Assembly: GCA_030018795.1 (NCBI GenBank)
Contig: JASEHA010000089.1
Location: 1 to 8,014, forward strand
DNA from: a bacterium
GTDB lineage: Bacteria > UBA9089 > CG2-30-40-21
Direction of reading: 5' to 3'
DNA: 8,014 bases
The notes beneath the pieces were generated by a model that made no database searches, was not told the origin of the DNA, and saw only the letters and a program-made list of their open reading frames with translations. A program made the position numbers and the translations under genes. Below, in pieces: positions 1 through 6,125 of this stretch (position 1 is the stretch's first letter; every line of letters starts with the position of its first letter).

Positions 1-54
1 CACTCATCTATTTTTGACTGAAAGAATCGTAGGTTAAAAAACTTGAACATCGAG
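1..54 (-). repeat. Left copy of a 54-bp inverted repeat, uninterrupted
   Basis: The reverse complement of these 54 bases recurs near the right end, where it is split between 7745-7762 and 7959-7994. The match is exact over all 54 bases once the insertion and its target duplication are removed. The copy is cut by the window edge: base 1 pairs with base 7994, inside the stem of the hairpin at 7989-8011, so the true repeat probably continues beyond the window. No coding potential is seen. It may be a dispersed repeat at which an assembly contig ended. Confidence 0.9.
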
Positions 55-78
55 TGTTACTTGTAGTAGCCGTATGGT

Positions 79-162
79 TCACGCAGAGACGCTGAGAACG
101 GCAAAAGGAGAAATATGGATTAAGAATAATTCCTTTTGCGAATCTCATCTGTCTCTGCGTGA
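79..162. repeat. Large imperfect palindrome (REP/MITE-like) downstream of kdsC
   Basis: Three collinear stems can be paired: 12 bp (79-90 with 151-162, TCACGCAGAGAC), 5 bp (93-97 with 143-147) and 9 bp (101-109 with 131-139, GCAAAAGGA), with a loop of about 21 bases. The CGCAGAGACGC-type arm resembles a dispersed repeat I have seen in environmental genomes, which I cannot verify here. It lies 36 bases past the kdsC stop and could protect the mRNA 3' end. No T-tract follows on the transcribed strand, so it is not a standard intrinsic terminator. The rest of 55-197 shows nothing recognisable. Confidence 0.75.
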
Positions 163-197
163 GACGTGAGATAAAGATAGTAAAATCTGCCTGCTGT

Positions 198-695
198 CTA
201 TCTCCACTTCCCCTGTGCTTTCAGAATAATCTCAACTATTTCTCGTACTGCACCCTTGCCGCCGTCACTTTTGGTTACAAAATCAACAATTTTTTTTACC
301 TCATGCCGTGCGGTCGCCGGTGCAAAGGATAGTCCTGATAGCTTAAGAAGTGGGATATCGAATATATCATCACCAATATAAGCCGTTTGTTCTGGAATAA
401 TGCCATATTCGGCTATCAATTGGTTAAAAACCTCAACCTTATTTGCCACATTCTGATACACTTTATTAATCCTCAATTCTTTAGCACGATACTCTACTGG
501 TTGAGAGTATCTGCCAGAGATAATAGCGGTCAATAATCCTCCCCTGTGTGCCAATTCAATCCCTGCCCCATCATAAACATTGAACACCTTGGTCTCTTTA
601 CCCTCAGCATCGATAATAATCCCGCCATCGGTCAATACCCCATCTACATCCAATATCAATATCTTTATTTGTTTTGCTTTTTCAGTTATAGACAT
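198..695 (-). CDS. kdsC: 3-deoxy-D-manno-octulosonate 8-phosphate phosphatase (KdsC), HAD superfamily
   Basis: KdsC hydrolyses KDO-8-phosphate to KDO and phosphate in the cytoplasm, a step toward the inner core of lipopolysaccharide. The 165 residues match the family's usual compact, cap-less HAD form. Visible motifs are DVDGVLTDG (16-24, nucleophile D16 and acid/base D18), the FNVYDGAGI segment (38-46), SGR (60-62, motif II), K86 (motif III region), GDD (108-110) with D113 (motif IV), and a C-terminal GGKGAVRE (145-152). One departure is QNVANK (81-86), where the family usually has a QG..DK pattern. The start has a weak Shine-Dalgarno (AGGTGA, complement of 706-711) 10 bases upstream, and the stop is TAG. 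It is separated from the upstream membrane gene by 393 bases of repeats. I saw no convincing promoter of its own, so whether it is co-transcribed is open. The presence of KdsC implies an LPS-bearing Gram-negative cell. Confidence 0.93.
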   Translation of the reverse strand: MSITEKAKQIKILILDVDGVLTDGGIIIDAEGKETKVFNVYDGAGIELAHRGGLLTAIISGRYSQPVEYRAKELRINKVYQNVANKVEVFNQLIAEYGIIPEQTAYIGDDIFDIPLLKLSGLSFAPATARHEVKKIVDFVTKSDGGKGAVREIVEIILKAQGKWR

Positions 696-751
696 AATCT
701 ACTAATCACCTGCCTTAATAATCAAATCAGTACCATGACAAAAACATCAGA

Positions 752-790
752 ACACCAGTGCACCAGAGCACCAGACACCAGTGCACCAGT
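752..790. repeat. Degenerate tandem CACCAG repeat
   Basis: About five copies of a 7-8 base unit (CACCAGTG, CACCAGAG, CACCAGA) follow one another. Related sequence occurs inverted at 1061-1083, and an 11-base piece (GGTGTCTGGTG, complement of 769-779) occurs at 6016-6026. It lies between the kdsC start and the MITE-like pair. There is no spacer structure, so it is not a CRISPR array. The remaining bases to the kdsC start (696-751) hold only its ribosome binding site. Confidence 0.8.
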
Positions 791-938
791 GTCGTGTCAA
801 CCATCAATTGTCGTATAGTAGGGGCGGGGTTTCCCCGCCCTGATTGGTCTTGCTCCTGCCCTGTGTAAATCTAACGATGGACAACCACGAGAGTTGTTCC
901 TACAATGATTATGCGACAGATTAAGATTGACATGACAC
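789..938. mobile_element. MITE-like palindromic unit A, about 150 bp
   Basis: Terminal inverted repeats of about 29 bp can be aligned: the left begins GTGTCGTGTCAAC and reaches TTGTCGTATA, and the complement of the right begins GTGTCATGTCAA and reaches CTGTCGCATA. The interior holds two hairpins: a perfect 8-bp GC stem with a TTT loop (822-829 with 833-840), and a weaker one at 879-900. There is no ORF. The unit is non-autonomous, and no transposase lies in the window. Its TIR is shared with the neighbouring unit at 941-1044. Confidence 0.75.
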
Positions 939-940
939 TA

Positions 941-1044
941 TTGTCGTGTCAACTCTCAATTGTCGGATAGATGAGGTAGATGGGTTAGCACCCATCCTAC
1001 AATTATATCATCTCTTATGCGACACTGAAGGGTTGACACGACAC
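941..1044. mobile_element. MITE-like palindromic unit B, about 104 bp
   Basis: The left end GTCGTGTCAAC (943-953) is matched by GTTGACACGAC (1032-1042) at the right. The alignment continues inward to TTGTCGGATA on the left and TGTCGCATA on the right, the same TIR layout as the unit at 789-938. The centre is a 7-bp stem (979-985 with 990-996, GATGGGT/ACCCATC) with a TAGC loop, unlike the central hairpins of the other unit. There is no ORF. The two units abut with only two or three bases between them. Confidence 0.75.
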
Positions 1045-1060
1045 TAGTTAAATTCTTTAC

Positions 1061-1083
1061 TGATGCTCTGGTGACTGGTGCCA
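1061..1083. repeat. Inverted copy of the CACCAG-type repeat
   Basis: The complement reads as CACCAGTCACCAGAGCAT preceded by TGG, related to 752-790 in opposite orientation. It ends six bases before the stop codon of the 856-residue membrane protein. With 752-790 it brackets the two MITE-like units, suggesting either nested insertion into an older palindrome or insertion hot-spotting. Confidence 0.65.
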
Positions 1084-1088
1084 TAGTA

Positions 1089-3659
1089 TCACCTTCCCAG
1101 CATCTGCCAGTCAAGCCTGACCAATGCTTTTTCATCCCCTTTACCAAGTAATTCAATCATATCATTCATCATCCAGACAACCCATTCTGTATACAATCCG
1201 CTCCCTTTATTGGAAAACATTCCAGAATCACCAATAGCAAGCACCAATCCCTTCCCATGTTTCACATAGGAGATGATAGGAATATCTTGATGAACAAGCA
1301 ATGTTTTGCCACCCTCTATAAAGGTAGGATTAACAAGAAAGGTATTATCCAATGTCAGGGTATGAGGCTCTCGCCTGAAATGCAATCCAAAACATGCAGC
1401 TACCTGATTTATGGTGGTTTTATCAAATCCGGCACCCTCAATCAAGAGAAGACCATTGCCATCCTTGACAAAAGCAGCTATATCTTCTCTCTCTTTTTTG
1501 GAAAAGCCTGACCTGGGAGTAGTGATAATCAGGCAGGAGACAGTACCTGCCAGAGATGCTGTATCCAAGGCAGTGGTATTTATTAGCCTTTCTTTCGTAA
1601 GCCGATAGCGATAATTTATCTCTGGATAATATTTGCACCTGCCCAGGTGATAAAAAAATCTCTCATAGCTATCTTCTCCCAGCATCTGGTCCATATTCCC
1701 CATGGTCAGTGGATTTACCGGTTTATGGGATTCATCGAACAATATCTTAGCCGGAAGTGGTATCTGTGGCTTTTGAGGAGGATAGAGGATATTATTCAGC
1801 CCAATGGATAACATCCAGCCAGCTAATACCCCAAGAATCAACCACAACAACAGCAGCCAGCTAAGGCTAATCCTAAACCGCAGAAGATACAGAAGATACA
1901 GAAGATACCAGACCAATATTATTAAGACGACAACTGCCACTGCTGGGAATGGATTGATATATTTAGAATGCGAAAACCAGCTAAATATCCCGGACAAAAG
2001 ACCACGCTTGTCAACGGTAAACATTATCTCATTGTTAAAACAGGTAGAGTCTGACCAGGCGACTACCTTTCCCTGTCCATACTCAGCTGCAGCCATGATG
2101 GCATGTATGCCCATGGAGTTTTCTGGTCTAAACATGGTATCACCAAAGAAATAGTTATTAAAATAGTTTGCTTGATCTGTATAAGAAGCAAGTGGCGAGA
2201 ATATCAATGGGAACGCATTCCCAGAAAGTCTCAAAACATCGCTGGTTGCCCAAACAAACCTGTCCATGTATTGGGTAACAGGGTGATACCTCATGTTCCT
2301 CTTATCTGTCACCGGCCAGTCGCCTGTAGCCACGTAGACTGCATTGGTCATAAACTCTATCCCAAACCGTTTAGAAACCTTATTTATATAGGTATCCATA
2401 AAGAATACATCCGTATGATCACCAATAAATAAGATATTCCCACCACTTTTGACAAAATCAACGATTGTGTTTACTTCTTCATCACATGGATATCTGGTAA
2501 AGCATTTAAGGATAAGAATGACTCTCTTGCCATGCAAGGAATCAAACAGCCTCTTGCTCAATACCTTCTCGTGCAGGGTAATTACCCCCTTGACAGACGA
2601 TTTCTGGTTATCATCTGTAACCACATAGGTTTTATGAAAATGGGAGATATATTCAAGGAACATATGGTAATTGTTTTCTGCCATCATCCCAAACTCCTGA
2701 CGGTTAAACTCCTTCAGGGTTGACTCCCATCTTGAGTGTATCTCATCTATCAGGATAACGGTTTCTTCTCTTTCCTTTTCCTTGCTGAAGCCAAAAAAGA
2801 AGCAGCTCATACTGGTGGAAAAGGCTAAAAGGATGAGAAGGAGAGGAAGGAGAGAAAGGCGAGAAAAGCTGAATTTGATGAAATGCGGAAAATGCGGAAT
2901 GCGAAATGCAGAATGTGGGCTTTCGACTTCCGACTTCTGGATTCTGAATTTTGAGGCATGCATAAGCCAGAACCACAAGGGCAAGATAGGCAGGAATCTC
3001 AGCCACATCTTTATCCCCCAAAAGACATCAAATATTTCCATGCCTGGCAGCATCTCCTTCGGGATAAAAACCACCATCCATGCAGCATAGGCTATGAGAT
3101 ATAGATAATGGCAGACAAAGCCAATAATTATCAACGATAATCTCTTGGTAGTGAAAAAAGCCAGTCCTGAGAAGACAAGCATAAACGCCAGTATTTGCCA
3201 TAGCCCAGCCTTTATAGGGTCAATCAGCACCGTTTTCCCATCAAGCAGTACTGCTGTCTCATTTACCCCACTATTAAATCCAAATAGGTTCAAGATAAAT
3301 GATACCTGATGCCCAAGAAATGAGGAACAAAATGTCGGATAGCCAGCAGTCAATGAGATACACGCTGAGACAAGCAGCAATGCAATAGATATGGTCAGTA
3401 TCAGGGATATAGGTTGGCAAATCCATTTGAGTTTTGAATTTCTGAACCCCGCTGGCTTTTCTGGTTTTTGTCCCTCATCCTTAATACTATGCTTCTGCCA
3501 GGTGCTTATCACCAGAAACAATATGGCCAATGGAAAGAGCCACCACAACGATTGAATTATCACAGCCTGATATGGCTGGAAGTCATCCAAAAGGTGCAAA
3601 TTCCACCAACAAACCACCATGAGCCATGAGCCGATTAGTTTTAATATTAGACGATACAT
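1089..3659 (-). CDS. Polytopic membrane protein with two extracytoplasmic GATase1-like domains and an exosortase-like N-terminal region
   Basis: I do not recognise a named family for the full 856 residues. About eight hydrophobic segments (roughly 7-25, 31-52, 80-102, 112-129, 152-170, 173-199, 213-234, 268-290) precede soluble domain 1 (about 300-565). Two helices (570-593, 600-622) then lead to soluble domain 2 (about 635-840). Basic residues at 237-267 and RFR (594-596) place those loops inside, so both soluble domains should face the periplasm. Domain 1 carries LIDEIH (303-308), GDHTDV (413-418) and SDSTCFNN (536-543). Domain 2 carries ILFDESH (639-645), EGA (741-743) and GDSGMFSN (810-817). 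These resemble DUF4350/GldG-type GATase1-like folds and lack the amidotransferase cysteine. Residues 112-232 resemble an exosortase without its Cys, Arg and His. The start is supported by AAGGAG (complement of 3666-3671) six bases upstream. The upstream gene on the same strand is a paralog 51 bases away, so the pair is probably one operon. The gene is intact, and repeat-derived sequence in it is in frame. Confidence 0.85.
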   Translation of the reverse strand: MYRLILKLIGSWLMVVCWWNLHLLDDFQPYQAVIIQSLWWLFPLAILFLVISTWQKHSIKDEGQKPEKPAGFRNSKLKWICQPISLILTISIALLLVSACISLTAGYPTFCSSFLGHQVSFILNLFGFNSGVNETAVLLDGKTVLIDPIKAGLWQILAFMLVFSGLAFFTTKRLSLIIIGFVCHYLYLIAYAAWMVVFIPKEMLPGMEIFDVFWGIKMWLRFLPILPLWFWLMHASKFRIQKSEVESPHSAFRIPHFPHFIKFSFSRLSLLPLLLILLAFSTSMSCFFFGFSKEKEREETVILIDEIHSRWESTLKEFNRQEFGMMAENNYHMFLEYISHFHKTYVVTDDNQKSSVKGVITLHEKVLSKRLFDSLHGKRVILILKCFTRYPCDEEVNTIVDFVKSGGNILFIGDHTDVFFMDTYINKVSKRFGIEFMTNAVYVATGDWPVTDKRNMRYHPVTQYMDRFVWATSDVLRLSGNAFPLIFSPLASYTDQANYFNNYFFGDTMFRPENSMGIHAIMAAAEYGQGKVVAWSDSTCFNNEIMFTVDKRGLLSGIFSWFSHSKYINPFPAVAVVVLIILVWYLLYLLYLLRFRISLSWLLLLWLILGVLAGWMLSIGLNNILYPPQKPQIPLPAKILFDESHKPVNPLTMGNMDQMLGEDSYERFFYHLGRCKYYPEINYRYRLTKERLINTTALDTASLAGTVSCLIITTPRSGFSKKEREDIAAFVKDGNGLLLIEGAGFDKTTINQVAACFGLHFRREPHTLTLDNTFLVNPTFIEGGKTLLVHQDIPIISYVKHGKGLVLAIGDSGMFSNKGSGLYTEWVVWMMNDMIELLGKGDEKALVRLDWQMLGR
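1881..1907 (-). repeat. Three perfect 9-bp tandem repeats inside the membrane gene
   Basis: CAGAAGATA occurs three times head to tail and encodes the repeating Tyr-Leu-Leu of residues 585-593, within the helix that leaves soluble domain 1. The 9-base period keeps the frame and would lengthen or shorten the helix by three residues per copy. This looks like slippage or a captured dispersed microsatellite. Confidence 0.85.
2859..2951 (-). repeat. Repeat-derived in-frame linker in the 856-residue protein
   Basis: This encodes residues 237-267, the cytoplasmic linker before the last N-terminal helix. On the coding strand it contains AGAAGTCGGAAGTCGAAAG (near-repeats of GAAGTCG), then a series of GCATTTC/GCATTCC/GCATTTTCC units, giving peptide QKSEVES followed by HSAFRIPHFPHF. 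The adjacent bases (2832-2872) are a purine-rich GGAGA/GGCGAGA run. These look like dispersed intergenic repeats captured in frame. There is no stop or frameshift. Confidence 0.6.
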
Positions 3660-3680
3660 TATTGTCTCCTTGCCAGTTAA

Positions 3681-3704
3681 GTATTTAGCTGACAGCTAAA
3701 ATAC
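3681..3704 (-). promoter_or_regulatory. Hairpin in the gap between the two membrane genes
   Basis: GTATTTAGCTG (3681-3691) pairs with CAGCTAAAATAC (3693-3704) with one bulged base. Outer arms CAGTTA (3674-3679) and TAACTG (3712-3717) can extend it into the end of the upstream gene. On the mRNA the core hairpin ends nine bases before the Shine-Dalgarno of the 856-residue gene (complement of 3666-3671). It could set relative expression or mRNA processing within the pair. No T-tract follows, so termination is unlikely. Confidence 0.55.
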
Positions 3705-3710
3705 TGCCAG

Positions 3711-5990
3711 CTAACTGCTTATCCCTGTCAGCCATCTCATCACATTCCAATTCAAGTAAACCTTGTCATAATCAACAATCCCCTTTTCACCCTCAGAAAT
3801 ATAGTTGGCAAAGAAAAGGTTATCCCCAACTACTACTACCCTGCCAGCATCGTATTTTTTATAGGCCATAGTCGGATAATCATACACATGGGCAATAGGA
3901 ATCCCCCCTTTAACAACTACAGGGGTCATAAACCAGATGCTATCTATCCCTTGAGTAATTGGATGCTTGATGAATCTTTGGGTAGTAAAGCTCATAGGTA
4001 TCTTAAAATCATTGCCATCTGTATCCTTTTGGCAATAATATGTTCCCAGCGGCTTATCTTCCAATTGAATCTTGAATGGTTTAAGCAAGTCATTGATGAT
4101 TGTCTCTTTCCTTGCTCCCTCAAGAACCAGAAGCCCGCCGCCATGGGACACCCATTGTTGTATATCCTGCACCTCTTGCCTGGTGTATGGAAGGTTTGGA
4201 GATGATACAACCAGAGCGTCATATCCCTTTAATTCTTGAGCACTCAGCCTGCCCTTGTATTTTAAGGATGGGTGCAGCCCCACTCGAAGTGTCTGATGCA
4301 CAAGTGAATCCAATGAGGTAGGGTAATTATCTGAATCCTCCCAGTATGTTCTATGCTGCGGATAATGGCTAAAGTCAAACAGCACCCGTTGCCCAAGCTT
4401 TTTATGATCAAGAGCGGGATAGCTCTGATTATTGACCACAAAGGCTATACATTGGGCAATAATTATTGCCGGGATGATTCCATATCCAATTCTTCTCTGG
4501 ATACCCTGTCCATAGATGATCATAGCAACAGGCAGCAAAAGCAGGATTGCGAAAATTGAGAAACCCGTGAAAAATGTAGAAAAGATGAACCATGCATCCC
4601 TGTGTGATAAATTCATTCGATTAAGCCAGTCAAAACACTGATAGCAAAATTTATAGTTGCGATACAGGGCAAGGTTCTGGAAATAGCTTGAATCACCAAA
4701 AACAATCAGCCGGCCCTTACCATACTTACTGGAGGCAGCGATAATATGATCGCCAACCTTTTCACCCTTATCCAGGATACCGTTACCAAGATATGCCTGA
4801 TCTGGTCCGGTTTTCAGATCGCCAATATCTGAAAATGCTCCATATCCAACATTTAAGATGGGTATTGCCGGCAAAGAAACGCTTAAGGAAGCACCATTGC
4901 CTATGGCTACCTCTCTGGCAGGATTAACACCCTGAAACATGGGACAATGAGCAGTAAAGATATTTGCCTTAATGCTTTTATCGACCCGAACAATATCAAA
5001 TTTCAACCCAACATTAAACCCTTCAAGAACAGGGTTCAAGGAAGCCATGACATCATCTACATTAGTATGATCCCCAATGACCATCAATCCGCCGCCATCT
5101 CTCACAAATTTTTTTATATTATTAATTTCCTGCCGTGTATAGGCATGAGAGGACATGACAAGAAGCAGGATATCATATTTCTTGAGAACATCATGTGTCA
5201 GTGGCTTGGCACTGGTCAGGGCCCTATATCCATAAGCCTTCAAAAAATCCAACAGCCTGCCATGCCCAGCATCCGCACTTTTATCAATATCTGTGTTATA
5301 GCCCCACTGTGGACCACTGGTATCCCCATGCCCAATATCAAAGAGGATACGCCCCTGCTTCTTTACCCCAGGATCAAATATCAGAAAATGAAGAGAGATG
5401 ATGATAACTGCTGCGAAAGAGACAACTATGGGCAGATATTTTACCACAAAGACACAAAGGCACGAATATTTCCCCTCTCCATCCTTCTCTGTACCTTTAC
5501 TTGCACCATTTATCGGAATAGGCGAGAGAGGCGAGAAAAATGTAATTGCAAAGGCAATGACAAGCATGGCCGTAAGAACACTTGATGGGCATAACCAGCC
5601 ATAGATGGATATGATTGACAGGGGACTCATGGTGATGATTGTCCTCTGCAACAATTGTTTCAACGGTGATTGATCAAGAAGGAAACACAAACCGACAGCA
5701 AAAAACCAGCCATCCTCTATCCTGAATCCGTGTGGATGAATAAAAATACTGCAAATGATTGACCAGATGAGCAGCCCGCAAACAGGGATCATCCTTTTCC
5801 ACAGCCTGCTTTTGTCAACAAAGAAGATACCACCCCTGCCAACCCAGAGATGGATAAGGATGATAACCACAGCCATGAAAAGGTTAACCAGATATGGCTG
5901 ACCAATCTTGTGGCATATCTGCCAGGGCAGGCCGGTTGTGGTTATTAATGATAACAGGATGATCAGTCCAAGAATGAATTGTTGTTGCAT
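3711..5990 (-). CDS. Polytopic membrane protein with two extracytoplasmic GATase1-like domains
   Basis: I do not recognise a named family for the 759 residues. About seven hydrophobic segments (roughly 5-21, 33-51, 67-85, 92-106, 117-134, 137-154, 185-204) precede soluble domain 1 (about 212-458). Two helices (466-494, 503-520) joined by a basic turn (QRR 498-500) precede soluble domain 2 (about 534-757). The charge pattern puts both soluble domains outside the cytoplasm. Domain 1 shows RILFDIGHGD (214-223), GDHTNVDD (306-313) and FGDSSYFQN (431-439). Domain 2 shows RVLFDFSH (535-542), EGA (624-626) and GDNLFFAN (722-729). This parallels the downstream 856-residue protein domain by domain, so they are divergent paralogs. 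The fold looks like DUF4350/GldG-type GATase1-like, without a nucleophilic cysteine, which suggests ligand binding or a scaffold rather than amide hydrolysis. The start has GGAGA 10 bases upstream. Residues 152-186 include repeat-derived in-frame peptide. The stop is TAG, 51 bases before the next start. Confidence 0.85.
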   Translation of the reverse strand: MQQQFILGLIILLSLITTTGLPWQICHKIGQPYLVNLFMAVVIILIHLWVGRGGIFFVDKSRLWKRMIPVCGLLIWSIICSIFIHPHGFRIEDGWFFAVGLCFLLDQSPLKQLLQRTIITMSPLSIISIYGWLCPSSVLTAMLVIAFAITFFSPLSPIPINGASKGTEKDGEGKYSCLCVFVVKYLPIVVSFAAVIIISLHFLIFDPGVKKQGRILFDIGHGDTSGPQWGYNTDIDKSADAGHGRLLDFLKAYGYRALTSAKPLTHDVLKKYDILLLVMSSHAYTRQEINNIKKFVRDGGGLMVIGDHTNVDDVMASLNPVLEGFNVGLKFDIVRVDKSIKANIFTAHCPMFQGVNPAREVAIGNGASLSVSLPAIPILNVGYGAFSDIGDLKTGPDQAYLGNGILDKGEKVGDHIIAASSKYGKGRLIVFGDSSYFQNLALYRNYKFCYQCFDWLNRMNLSHRDAWFIFSTFFTGFSIFAILLLLPVAMIIYGQGIQRRIGYGIIPAIIIAQCIAFVVNNQSYPALDHKKLGQRVLFDFSHYPQHRTYWEDSDNYPTSLDSLVHQTLRVGLHPSLKYKGRLSAQELKGYDALVVSSPNLPYTRQEVQDIQQWVSHGGGLLVLEGARKETIINDLLKPFKIQLEDKPLGTYYCQKDTDGNDFKIPMSFTTQRFIKHPITQGIDSIWFMTPVVVKGGIPIAHVYDYPTMAYKKYDAGRVVVVGDNLFFANYISEGEKGIVDYDKVYLNWNVMRWLTGISS
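5433..5471 (-). repeat. In-frame dispersed repeat fragment in the 759-residue protein
   Basis: The plus strand reads CCACAAAGACACAAAGGCAC (5444-5463), an ACAAAG-phased repeat of a type I recall from intergenic regions of environmental genomes. In the gene it encodes KYSCLCVFVVKY (174-186), whose composition is unlike the neighbouring protein. It lies in the cytoplasmic linker before the last N-terminal helix. Confidence 0.6.
5511..5537 (-). repeat. GGCGAGA-type repeat fragment in the 759-residue protein
   Basis: The plus strand carries GGCGAGAGAGGCGAGAAAAA, two GGCGAGA units, encoding FSPLSPIPI (152-160). GGCGAGAAAA also occurs in the equivalent linker of the paralog near 2859, so the same small motif sits in both genes. 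Confidence 0.5.
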
Positions 5991-6125
5991 TTTTTCGATT
6001 TCTCCATATCTGTAAGGTGTCTGGTGTCAGTCTCCAATGCTTTAGCTTTTGAGAGAAGTCAGAACGCCTACGGCAGAAAAGCACAGGAAAGCAAGAGGAG
6101 TAAATCTGTCACCCTGTAGCTATAA
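5991..6125. other. Gap between the ROK kinase gene and the first membrane gene
   Basis: It holds the ribosome binding site of the 759-residue gene (GGAGA, complement of 6001-6005), an 11-base match to the CACCAG family (GGTGTCTGGTG, 6016-6026), and a low-complexity AAAGCA/GAAAAGCAC stretch (about 6075-6098). I saw no convincing promoter or terminator, so read-through from the kinase gene is plausible. Confidence 0.5.

Noticed and set aside
752..790. Possible CRISPR array from the repeated CACCAG units
   Set aside because: Units are 7-8 bases, contiguous and degenerate, with no spacers and no cas genes nearby.
789..800. Outward promoter from the TTGACA within the repeat end, driving kdsC
   Set aside because: TTGACA is present on the minus strand, but no acceptable -10 hexamer lies 16-18 bases downstream.
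822..840. Strong GC hairpin as a transcription terminator
   Set aside because: No T-tract follows on either strand, and the hairpin forms the core of a TIR-bounded repeat unit.
2859..2951. Frameshift or pseudogene at the low-complexity linker
   Set aside because: The reading frame is open throughout, and the domains on both sides remain in frame and well formed.
4947..5585. 212-codon plus-strand open frame
   Set aside because: It is antisense to the 759-residue membrane gene, has no recognisable motif and no convincing ribosome binding site. The minus-strand frame has clear domain structure.
3711..5990. Active glutamine amidotransferase
   Set aside because: The GATase1-like strands are recognisable, but the position after the GGG strand carries Asp-His-Thr or Glu-Gly-Ala and no nucleophilic cysteine.
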